From NCBI GenBank assembly GCA_026874595.1, contig CM049313.1, positions 67,076,659-67,140,658 of the forward strand: a DNA stretch of 64,000 bases, in the 5' to 3' direction. The notes below the pieces were generated by a model. It was given only the letters and a program-made list of their open reading frames with translations, was not told the origin of the DNA and did no database searches. Source of the DNA: Sipunculus nudus (lineage: Eukaryota; Annelida; Sipuncula; Golfingiida; Sipunculidae). The stretch's first letter is position 1; each line of letters begins with the position of its first letter. Shown here one piece after another: positions 11,068 to 21,020 of the stretch. A program made the translations under genes and the position numbers.

Positions 11068-12402
11068 ATAATAACTGAATTCTCTCCAATATGAAATTAT
11101 TTTTTATATATTCTGTAAGTTATAACCGATAATCTTTAAAAAAATGACCAGAAAATTATTTATTTTGTTTTAAGTATTTATTGTGTTTTAAGTTACAACT
11201 ATATGTACTCAAATAAAAGTTTGGGGAACGTTTTGAGGAGGTTTTGCTGTGGAATTGGATATCATGTTAGAATTTTAGATCCCATACAATCATAACAAAT
11301 TTTGAAAGATCATTACAGAAACTTAAGGGATCTTGGAAAATTAAAATTGTGTTAAGACAGAAAATACAAACACATTGAAATTGGTTTAGTTTGTCACTCC
11401 AGAGTAATGACGGAAGAGCGAGAAGGGATGCATTGCATAATCTGAAATTAAAGGAAATTAAAGCGATAATTAAATTTACTGTCAAAAGAAGTTTAAAGGG
11501 AGTGACAGCTGTTGAAAAAAATTGTTACAATCGCATGCAGTCACAGCGAGCTTGATCACATGACCCGTGCTAGTTTTCCGCAGATCATGTGCTTGATTTC
11601 ACAAACACAGTTAAGCATTGTGCATTTGCTGAAACTTTCTTTCACTGCGTGGTCGCTTTGGCCGAGGTTTACACAGATAAGATGACGAAACGAAAATGTA
11701 TAAATAACTAATTACCCGCATCTGATTTTATACGGTAAGAATTTATATCTTGCACTAAGATTATTTCTAACAGTATCACACAAATTAAAGGCAGTCCTTG
11801 TACAGTACGATTAAATCAGATGAGAAACGGTCATCACGATCGGAAAACACCATCCACGTTATTACTTAGCAAGTAAACTATGTTTGACATAGTTAACAGT
11901 CAAATTGACGAGTATAAGTATCCCATATTTTGTTTCTGCACTATTTGACTGACGACAAGGGATGTCAATCAGTGCTGACATGAATATAAATCTGAATACA
12001 TATACGTGTTTTTTTCTTTGCGTTTCTGGTTTTGGCATAGTTTCCGGCACGGGGGATACGAAATATATTTTAATAAACCCTGAAGAAACTTGTACATCCA
12101 AAGGAAGCAATTATCTGGCAATGCCATATCCGTTTCAAGGGAAATAGACCCCTGTATTTGATTTTATGGAGGCAGACGCATAATTCTGCTTTTTCAGGAA
12201 CACAAGTTATAAAAACCATATCTGTCGTGTTTAACCAGTCAAGCTGGCTGAATTACAGAGGACCGGGAAAATTGGCCTTACAGCTATACGAAACATGTCC
12301 TTGAGCCCTGATACCAGCAAAGCTGAAGCCCACCTGGTATTTCGTGATAAAAGTTAAAAATGATGTGGAGTTTTGTCGGCGATATAAATCTAGGAATTAC
12401 TG

Positions 12403-12405
12403 ATG
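12403..12405. repeat. Target-site duplication ATG, left
   Basis: ATG precedes the left terminal repeat, and the same ATG follows the right one at 18304-18306. The empty site in arm B (31010-31012, complement CAT) holds a single copy, which proves the duplication. Confidence 0.8.
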
Positions 12406-12468
12406 TAGGCTAGTCAAAATAGCGCAAAAAAGGGCCAAACGTACCACTAATTGCAATAGAAACAAAAC
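12406..12468 (+). repeat. Left terminal inverted repeat
   Basis: The outer 17 bp and a second block at 12441-12456 match the right end in inverse orientation. About 9 extra bases lie between the blocks compared with the right end. Confidence 0.8.
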
Positions 12469-12469
12469 T

Positions 12470-13165
12470 TGCTGCAAAGTTATCCTAAGATACCCCCAAA
12501 TAACATATCAAAAATGTAAATCAATGGAATGAGTGGAAGAATGTGTTTTGAACAGTTATATCAAGGAAGTTCGCTTTCTGTACCCGATTCCTAGGAATAC
12601 ATTTTCAGCCATAACAGATATGAGGAGTTGACCACAAGTGTATCATTTCTATCAAAACCTATGTTTTTTTAGGCGATCTTTCACATGGACTTGGTTAAAA
12701 AAAAGATTGGGGCCTCCCTATAGGTATAACATGTACTACCCTACCCCAAAATATCTCCACCATGGCTATCATGACACAGAGTTTCTGATTTAAAGAACAT
12801 AATTTCTCTTTTCAGGCTTCAAATCCATTCACAGTTATTCTTAGATACCCCCAGATAACATAAAAGGTAAGTTAAAGTGATGTGTACAAGACTGTTTTAA
12901 TCAGTTATTTTGAGCTAGTTTCATTTACAGTATCTGGTCCCTAAGTACATTTTTAGCTATAAATGCGATGTAGATTAGTCCAGGAGTGTATCATTTGTAC
13001 TGAGCCCCGTTTTTTTGGGGTGATCTTTCACATGGACTTAGTAAAAAGGATTGGCAGCCTCCCTATAGGTGTAACATGTACTACTCTCCCCCCAAACAGC
13101 TCCACCATGGTTGTAAGGCCTAAAGTTACCAATTTCTCTTTTTGGAACTTCAAATTACATAAAAG
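12470..13165 (+). repeat. Roughly 350-bp imperfect direct duplication
   Basis: Two copies follow one another upstream of the transposase gene. Paired landmarks are TACCCCCAAATAACAT at 12491 with TACCCCCAGATAACAT at 12846, and GATCTTTCACATGGACTT at 12675 and 13022, followed by GCCTCCCTATAGGT and TCCACCATGG. The period is 347-355 bp and the copies are clearly diverged. It sits in the subterminal or promoter region of the element. Confidence 0.75.
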
Positions 13166-13303
13166 AACAATGAGTAGTATGGTTATCGTGAGGATACCTT
13201 AATGGGCTAACTTTTTCATTGTTTTCTTTAAATGTTTCCTATAAATGTACATGTATACCAACAGATAGCAATATGGCATTTCTTAGTCAGACAGGCATAA
13301 GTG

Positions 13304-13319
13304 TTTCTTTGTTTACAGT
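13304..13319 (+). promoter_or_regulatory. Possible 3' splice site before the transposase start
   Basis: TTTCTTTGTTTACAG lies immediately upstream of ATGGCC at 13320. The polypyrimidine run and CAG fit an acceptor, which would place a 5' untranslated exon and intron in the preceding 900 bp. No donor was identified. Confidence 0.4.
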
Positions 13320-16300
13320 ATGGCCGAGAAGTGTGCCCTATGTGGAGAGTACCTTGGTGATGGGAAACCTACAGCAACATTGACAGAAAAAGGATGCATA
13401 GGGATTGCCAAAGCAAATCTGGAACGAGAAGCTGAAATTGAAGTGAAACCTGGTGACAAGGTGCATGTGGACTGTAGACATAAACACACTAACAAAAATG
13501 AGATAAATAAATTCAAACGGAGGCGGGTATCAGATAGCCCAGATCGAAGTGACTTAAATCGTACTCTTCGCCCAGAAAGCCCCGCATTTTCATACCAGGA
13601 CCATTGTGTAATCTGCGGACAACCTGATAAGTACAGTGGAAAGAAAAAAGACCATGTATTAATTCCGGTCCGGTCCTTAGATTTTGTCCGGTCTATACTA
13701 AATCACTGTAATGATCGAAAAGATGACTGGGCAACTATTGTCAAAGCAAGAGTAACATTTACTCAGGACCTATACGCATTTGATGCAGTGTATCATGAAC
13801 TTTGTAGCACAAATTTCAGGACTGGAAGGAACATTCCCAAGATTTTCAAGGAAGGACTCATAGATCCATCCAAGAAACCAAAGATGGGGAGGCCAGAGAA
13901 TACTGTTAAACAAGAGGCTTTTATAAAAGTGACAGAATATCTCAAAGCAAATGATGAAGAACAGACAACTATCTATGATCTGATTGACAAGATGGGAGAG
14001 TTTCTGCAGGGTTCAGGCTTGAAGCCTTATGGTTTTACGTATATGAAGACAAATCTTCAGAAACATTTTGGAGATGGCATCATTATAGCAGAAATGTATG
14101 GTTATAAAAACATTGTTACATTGAAGGGTACTGCCTCATCTGTTCTCAGGGACTTTTATCAGAAGCCAAAGCTTCCTGACGCAGAAACAGAAAAAATGCG
14201 GGTGATTGAAACTGCCGACAGTCTTATTAGAGATGACATTAAGACTGTTGTCCAGGATAAGGACATTTATCCCACTAGTCTTTTCATGTCTGCTATTGAA
14301 GCATCTGCAGCATTTATCCCAGAATCATTGCAGTTTTGTTTCTGAAAACTCTGTTTGTGGGTACTAATAAAGAAATGAAAGTTTGCTCATTGGGGCAAGC
14401 CATTATGCAGGCGACACGTCCGAGAACTTTAACTGCTCCCCTTCAGTTAGGTCTGGCTGTTGACATGCATTCGAGTTTTGCCTCGAGATTTTTAATTGAC
14501 TCCTTGAATGCACTTGGATTCTGTTCCTCATATTATGAAGTTCTGAACTACCAACGGTCAGCAGCAGTGAGCCAGGGACTTGATCTTACAGAGTTTTCCC
14601 TGGACAATGGATGCAGTATATAGCAGACAATGTCGACCACGACATAAGGACAATTGATGGACGCAACACTTTTCATGGCATGGGGGTAATTGCGGCCGTT
14701 ACGCCAAAGACTGATGTTACTCCAGTAGTGAAACGTGTTTCCGTGAGTGCTAATGATGTAACTGCTGTTGGACGTATCGCCATCAGGCCTTTCTTACCTA
14801 CGGGAAATGAACTTCAAAAATTGAAATTTGAGTGCTTGCATGGCTTATCACTTCGGCACGAAGAAGGCAGACCATTGGTTGACTTACTATGGAAAACCTC
14901 CCTGTGTCTTAGAGCTCCTAGGCCTGCATGGTCAGGGTACATGCAGTTAATATCAGATGGAGATCACCCCGGGAAATCATCAATCATGTTCCTGCCAATG
15001 ATTGATATGAATCCGTCCGATATGACCTGTATCAATTCAACACTTCACTTCGTTTCTGACCATGCGAGACGCCATGATGTAGTGCCTGTAGTTACATTTG
15101 ATCAACCCCTTTGGTGGAAAGCCATGACCATAATAGAAGGTGTTCCGTTGGAGAGTCCTTTACACTCTATTATACCAAGGTTAGGCGGCTTTCATACTCT
15201 TATGAGTTTTTTGGGTTCAATTGGGCATCTAATGAGTGGAACAGGGATCCAGGAGTTACTAGAGGTGATCTTCGCAGCAAACACTGTTCCTCACATAATC
15301 AGTGGCAAAGCATATGCCAGAGCAGTTCGTGGGCATTTTCTGATTGATGCTGTCCTGCATACACTTTAGTTGTCCAAAGTTTGTGGAACAAAGATCACTC
15401 TTCCATACCAAGATGGTAATAAAGATGGGGTCAATGTTGAAAGCCAACTATCAGGCATTTCCGACCTGTATGATGACCTGATGTCAGGAACTGTGACTAT
15501 CTACCATGCAAGAGATTTTGCCATTCATGGCGGCCTCCGGGCATAATTCGTACACGAAATCACTGCATATTTACCTTCAGAAGATGACCAAATTGTCAGA
15601 AACACACCCACGAGTCCATGGTTTGTTCCTTATGGGATTTCATGTCATACGGCGATCCAACCGTTTTTGGGCAGGGCTGTCACCAGACCTCGTGATCGAA
15701 CAGGTCCTTATGAGGAGCTTGAAAACCAGTGGTGGCCTCAACCATGGGAGAGGTATTACCGAAGTCCAGAGGGTGCTTTGGTGTCTGTCAAGACCAGCCT
15801 GTGCTGAAATAAGCGACGCAATGCAACAACTGACTTCTGTTACACTAAGGACAAGTGAGCAGCATAAGGATTCGACTGTCGCTAGACAAAAGAGGGATTC
15901 AGCTGATTCCGAGAAACTTTTGTCATTCCTTGAATGGAGATCCCCATTTGATGCCAAGCCAGCCCTACAGAATATTGTTACTGGCATTTCTGCTGGAGCT
16001 CAGGTCAATGTTCAGCACGCAAAAGAAATTGGAGAAGATATCCTGAATAAAATGGCTGGAAAAGGTGTTCTTCAACATTCCTTTAAGAGGAAGGACCAGG
16101 CTGTTACTTTCAGTTCCAAAGCATCTGTCAAGATCGGGGATGACACAGTTCTAATTCACCTCCTTCTCCTGTTCCAAAGACTTGTGATAATTGGATCTCA
16201 GGAAAATGATCTGGCCAATGTCTTATGCTATGAACTATGCAGTTTCCCTCCTGCTCTCTTTCAGTCAAAGGATATGCTATTGGAAGCGGACAAGCCAAAT

Positions 16301-17523
16301 CTAGCAGGTGCCATTTGGTCAGCCGTGCCATCAAAGGATCCTCCAGAACATAACTTCAAATATGTCCTCGATAGGGGTACCCTAGTTCAACAAATTCCCT
16401 GGCAGGTTTGGGACACCTATGATAAAATTCTGAAAAGTTACATTGGGTATGTAACAAAACACTGTGGTCAGCCAGTTGTGGTCTTCGATGGATATTTAGA
16501 TGGACCTTCCACCAAGGATTGCACTCACCTTCGCCGGGGTGGTGGTGTTGAGGGCAGGAAGGTGGTGTTTAATGCAAACATGACGCTGCAGCTGAAAAAA
16601 AAGAATTTCTCTCCAACAGGGAGAATAAGCAGAGATTTATTGGTCTTTTGGGAGAAAGACTCTCTGAATGCGGGTGTGAAGTCCTGTGCGCAAGTGGAGA
16701 TGCTGACTTGATGATTGTACAAACTGCAGTTAAGATGTCAAATACCTGTGAGGTTGTGTTAGTTGGAGATGATATAGACCTCTTAGTCCTCCTGCTCTAT
16801 CTTGCAAGGGACGAGGGAAATGACATTTTCTTCCGTCCAGAACCAAAAAAAGGAGCAGTCATGAAATGTCTCAGTATAAAGATAACCCGATTAACCCTTG
16901 GAATGAATGTGTGTGATAACATCCTCTTTGTGCATGCATTGCTCGGGTGCGACACCACGTCAAGGCTGTCTGGTACTGGGAAAGGAGCTGGGCTGAAACT
17001 GATCAAGGACAATTGAGTCTTTCGTCAAGCAGCTGAAATATTCCAGAGCTCTGGTTCATCGAAGGCCGAAATCAAGAAAGCTGGGGAGAAAACTATGCTG
17101 ATTGTGTACAGGGGCAAGGAAACAGACACGCTTGATACATTGAGGCATCAGCGTTTTCAGGAGCTGGTGATTGTCAGCAAAAAGGCTGTACACCCAAATA
17201 TGCTGCCTCCTACCTCTGCTGCTGCAACATACCATAGCTTACGAGTTTTTCATCAGGTGCAAATTTGGAAAGGGAACTCTCTGGACACTGAAGAATGGGG
17301 TTGGAAAGTTTGTGATGGCAGGATGGTACCAATCAGTACTGACAAGGACCCAGCCCCTCAATCGCTCTTGAAGCGTGTGCGGTGTACATGCAAATCTGGA
17401 TGCGGGACGGTGTGGTGTGGATGCAGACGTCAAGGTCTTGACTATTCTATGGCTTGCTCAGGGTGTAGGGGAGTCTGTGATAATGTACCAAGTGAAAGAA
17501 ATGTCGAAGATATTGAGATGTGA
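13320..17523 (+). pseudogene. Academ-like transposase (DDE + XPG-like nuclease + CXC), broken
   Basis: An intronless coding region of about 1,400 codons is spread over six frames. In order: an N-terminal Cys/His region (CALCG at residue 5, CVICG near residue 95); a conserved block around YAFDAVYHELC; a putative DDE core with DNVDHDIRTIDG, VVTFDQPLWWKA and GIQELLEVIFAANTV supplying candidate Asp, Asp and Glu; an XPG/PIN-like nuclease with VVFDGY..STKD, GDADLMIV, GDDIDLLVLLL and LLGCDTTSR; and a C-terminal tesmin/TSO1-type CXC domain (CTCKSGCGTVWCGCRRQG...CSGCRGVC). It would bind transposon ends and cut and join DNA in the nucleus. Breaks: frameshifts near 14335, 14608, 15500 (perhaps with missing sequence) and in the A8 run at 16595-16602; in-frame stops at 15367 (TAG) and 17014 (TGA). 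The residues around each break join well, so decay is fairly recent. Superfamily is moderately sure; domain identities are stronger. Confidence 0.75.
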
Positions 17524-17679
17524 CTTTTCATATACCTCCTGGTGCAGATACGCAAGGTTGACAGTACCTACATCAGAAATTAGCCCTCTGTTATCAAAAT
17601 TGGATACCATAGGGCCCTGCAGTATTGACCTATTGAGACTTTGGTGATCAGATTTGATTGAATGTTAGTATAAAAGACA

Positions 17680-17685
17680 AATAAA
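17680..17685 (+). terminator. Poly(A) signal AATAAA
   Basis: AATAAA lies about 160 bp past the last stop of the transposase pseudogene, the expected place for its 3' end. Confidence 0.5.
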
Positions 17686-17699
17686 TGTTTTCCATACTT

Positions 17700-18252
17700 G
17701 AAACCAATCAATGCGCTTCATGTATTAGTTAAGCCTGTTTGTAAGAGATTTGGGGATAGGGGTACCCTAAATACACATATTTGTACTACACATATTTGTC
17801 TCATCATTCTTTTCAACTGCAAAAATAAAAAAGTCATTCTTACAATTTATCATTTGAGTAGAATCTTTGACAGCAAGGCCTGTACTCACCTGTAAGATTT
17901 CCCTCTGACTCAAGTGGTCCCAAAAAAGGTTTTGCCTAATTTTTCACCCTAAAAATCAAGTCTTATTAAAAATAAGTCTTATACACGAGGTCGACTTATA
18001 CGCGATAATTTACGGTTTCTATATTACTTCAGAATCATTTTAAACGAATAGATCGCTGTCTAAAACATAGGGACCAACACCAGTTTTAACAATATTGGTT
18101 ACTACTGCCCTGGCAATGAAAATTTTGAGTTTCTATAGGGTCATGGAAGCTGGAAATTGATGGTGGGTCAGAAACGTATGTTCCACTCCCTCCACAGAAT
18201 TACATTTTTAATATGTTGTTTAGATGCATATACAAAGGCAATTAAAAGTGAT
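17700..18252. other. 3' non-coding part of the Academ-like element
   Basis: There is no gene. A segment at about 17955-18015 has paired motifs (AAGTCTTA...AATAAGTCTTATAC and GACTTATACGCG) that might be a fragment of another small repeat. Confidence 0.35.
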
Positions 18253-18303
18253 TTCGTTTGTGTTGCAATTAGTGGTACCTGTTTCACTATTTTGACCAGC
18301 CTA
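18253..18303 (-). repeat. Right terminal inverted repeat
   Basis: This is the inverse of the left end, with perfect 16-bp inner (18263-18278) and near-perfect 17-bp outer (18287-18303) blocks. It is followed by the ATG duplication at 18304-18306. Confidence 0.8.
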
Positions 18304-18845
18304 ATGGCCGAATGTCTGAAAAACACGCTTAGGGCAGCGAAGGAATCTTTAAAAATATCAGCGGGTTACTAGAAAACAGTATTTTGAGCGATCACATGGA
18401 AGCAGTTTAACACGAAAAACAGTAGCCTAGATATGCGTGGGCGGATAAAACATGCTAACAGGAAGAACGGAGAAGTAGTCTCAATATATATATATATAAA
18501 TTACTTATCAGCTTCAATAAATATTGAACATTTCAAAATATTCAATGCTATTATTTTGAATGCCGACCATCTACACCTCCTAAAATTTGTTTCGTTTTAA
18601 CTTTTTATGTTTTGTTATGTTTTCATTGATTTGTATTTGTTTGTATTTGTTTTATTATTTGAATTTCAATTTAATTGTGATAATTATCTAATAACATACA
18701 AGTTGTATTTGACACAAAATAAGCCCAGTGGATTTAAGTTATTTAGTATATATATTATCTTCAACTTTAAAACATTGAACAACATTTTTGTGATGTCAGA
18801 TAATTAATTAGAGGTTTACGGAAACTGCATGAAACTTTCGAAATA

Positions 18846-18846
18846 C

Positions 18847-18914
<68 letters not shown>
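18846..18914. repeat. (TA)n microsatellite
   Basis: About 28 uninterrupted TA units from 18859. The tyrosine/isoleucine frames read through it on the minus strand are artefacts. The matching place in arm B (30361-30425) has only a short, broken TA tract. Confidence 0.9.
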
Positions 18915-18916
<2 letters not shown>

Positions 18917-19711
18917 ACACATACAAACATATATATAAATAGAATATTTCTAAATTCTCCTGGTGCTGGCTTAAGAAAGTAAATGAACATAAACAGAAGA
19001 GAGACATCAACGCCAACATTTCAATCATTCTAAAAATATGTAATAAGAGAAGTCATAAAATCACGCATTGTTAAGGCAAAGAAGCAGTAAATTTAACAGA
19101 AGGGCAAATAATAATAAAAAAAAAACAAATACGTTGACTTCCTAGTCAATGAGACGCAGATGTTCAATTCTTCTGCACTATATTGTTTATAATGGTCACA
19201 AGGACATATGGTAATACAAGCTGAACTTAATATACGTCTCTTCCAGATGCAGTCATATAAAATTGAGATTACTCAGTAAGATGATCCTATCTGACGTGCT
19301 TCCCTTTATAGTTGGCCAGCCAAACTCTAAAAAGTCTTCTAGAATAATTTTTACGGTATCGCGTGTTAATAGCAGGCATCCATGTGGGATCTAACCAGTG
19401 ACAGGAGGTTAAAAAAGATATGGGTAGATGCCATCTCGAAATTTGAATTTGAAGGTCATTTGAAAGGTCATCAAGGTCACAAGGTACAAAAAATTCGTTT
19501 TTTCCTTGTTTGGTATAATATAGGTCACTTTTTTGTCCACTTATTTTGTTGAAAATGAAATTTTTAATATTCAAACTGATAATTAAACTTGTAATGAATA
19601 TAAAAATGTTGATAATTTACTACATAGGACTATGATTATTAAGGTACATTATAATCACTTACATGAATGGCTAGGACCCCTCAGTTGCTTTAATCAGCTG
19701 AATCCTTTTGA

Positions 19712-20643
19712 AAGCAATACTGATGTGCCATAATTAGGAAATAAAAAAAGAGTTCATACTTAGTCGGCTACACAGACATATAGTAGGGGACAGATGTGGG
19801 TACCTGTGTCCTTAGGCCAGACTTTTTAAATTTTTCATTTTACGAACCCGCCGACCTCCGATTTCCTCATTTAAGAAAAAAAAAAAAATTGGCATTTTGA
19901 CTTTTTTTCCTTTTATATTGCGTCGCCGTATCCAACACGGTTGTTGGCAAATGATATGTTTATTGACCGTGTGTATTAGATCACCTCAAACGTTAGAACT
20001 CTTATGATTGGCTAATAAGGTCACTTTGGTAATGACAGATGGCGGGTTTAAGCCAATCACAGTAGGGTATCCTTGGGCCATAAATGCAATTGATTGGCCA
20101 TCAAGTAGTCAAAAGATTCAGCAGGGAAAATGAGAATTCTTGGAGAGTTTTCAAAGTTCGTTTTCTGCACTACAGTTGCATTTTCAAAGCTGCGTTTATG
20201 TCATATTTACCTCGTTAAACATATTTGTTTTAGATAGATGTGAATGAGAAAAGAAAATTATTTGGTTGCATAGCGGCTTTACCAGCTTGCCACCGTTAAT
20301 AACATGCTGGATATACAAACAAATTTACTTCTTAAGACTTATTATTGCATTCAAAGTCAGACGCTATTTACTACTGCAAATTGGCTAAGTTTCACAAGTT
20401 TACTCTTCAAAAATATTATAACTTGTCAAAACTTTAAACTTAACGCTTAAAAGAAAATTACTGAACAGATGAAATTATATGTACTGCAGGAGGTCGTCAT
20501 GTATTCTTTAAAAAACTCCAGGAATTCTAAGGGTTTCTGCAGGATTTCCAACTACCTGTAGTCTTAGTGGCGCGGGTTGAAGCGTAGGCTTTGCGGGTAT
20601 TTTTTATAGTCAAAACAAAAGCAAACTAAAACCAAAGCCATTT
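19712..20643. other. Unassigned stretch between arm A and the LINE
   Basis: No open frame of note. Sequence GCCAATCACA at about 20053 resembles a CCAAT box, but nothing else supports a promoter. Confidence 0.4.
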
Positions 20644-20650
20644 AAAATTC

Positions 20651-20659
<9 letters not shown>
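20644..20659. repeat. LINE target-site duplication, 3' copy
   Basis: AAAATTCAGAAACTTT is identical to 26513-26528. The last three T may belong to the poly(T) run, so the true length is 13-16 bp. Confidence 0.9.
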
Positions 20660-20686
<27 letters not shown>

Positions 20687-20691
<5 letters not shown>

Positions 20692-20692
20692 T
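20687..20692 (-). terminator. LINE poly(A) signal
   Basis: On the minus strand AATAAA merges directly into the poly(A) tail, an arrangement seen in LINEs whose 3' end is formed by cleavage at or just after the signal. Confidence 0.6.
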
Positions 20693-21020
20693 CAGACAAA
20701 ACATATACAATACAAATACATATACTCAGAAAACATTACAAAGTCAAAGCATTACAAATTTAAATACATGTATCTTGGAAAAAGAGCAGCATTATATATA
20801 TCTGACAAAATGCAACAATGACAAAATATAAAAAAAGAAGGCGGGGGAAATAAAAAGGAAAAAAAAAAAAATCACAAAAAGCACATCAAAGGAAGAAAAA
20901 AAAAAAAAAAAAAAAAACTTAAAAAATAAAGGATGTATATTCCTATATACATGGATACACACATATATTCTACATATACACATACATATTATATGCTTAG
21001 ATATCCAAATATAAACCGAA
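20690..21020 (-). other. LINE 3' untranslated region
   Basis: About 330 bp with two long pyrimidine-rich runs on the sense strand (near 20855-20870 and 20897-20919). The overlapping frame at 20792-21127 comes from those runs and is not a separate gene. Confidence 0.7.

Larger units (their letters stand above)
12406..18303 (+). mobile_element. Academ-like DNA transposon, 5.9 kb
   Basis: The insertion begins TAGGCTAGTCAAAATAG (12406-12422) and ends with its inverse at 18287-18303, one mismatch in 17. A second stretch of inverted terminal sequence, GTACCACTAATTGCAA, is perfect at 12441-12456 and 18263-18278. Flanking ATG is duplicated, and two related copies of the surrounding unit lack the insertion (31008-31016 and about 33682). 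Inside is one large transposase-like pseudogene (13320-17523) that combines a putative DDE core, an XPG/PIN-like nuclease and a CXC domain. From what I recall, a 3-bp duplication plus an XPG-like nuclease is the signature of the Academ superfamily. That assignment is from family knowledge and not a database search. Confidence 0.75.
11068..19711 (+). repeat. Arm A of a 2.75-kb inverted duplication (interrupted)
   Basis: Without the Academ-like insertion (12406-18303) this arm is about 2.75 kb and matches the reverse complement of 28512-32356 along its whole length. The parallel frames make this visible: the minus-strand frames at 11267-11485, 11862-12110 and 19287-19574 have near-identical plus-strand counterparts at 31954-32169, 31288-31554 and 29639-29896. 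Identity looks about 90-95% in most stretches. The unit has no recognisable protein, and the conserved short frames are probably not genes. Confidence 0.85.

Noticed and set aside
11267-12110. Small proteins conserved between the two arms (72 and 82-88 residues)
   Set aside because: Conservation extends equally through the non-coding parts of the 2.75-kb duplication, so it reflects recent copying and not selection on the frames.
18808-19028. Tyrosine/isoleucine-repeat proteins on the minus strand
   Set aside because: They are translations of the (TA)n microsatellite. The same holds for frames at 30674-30883, 34803-35078 and 36936-37130.
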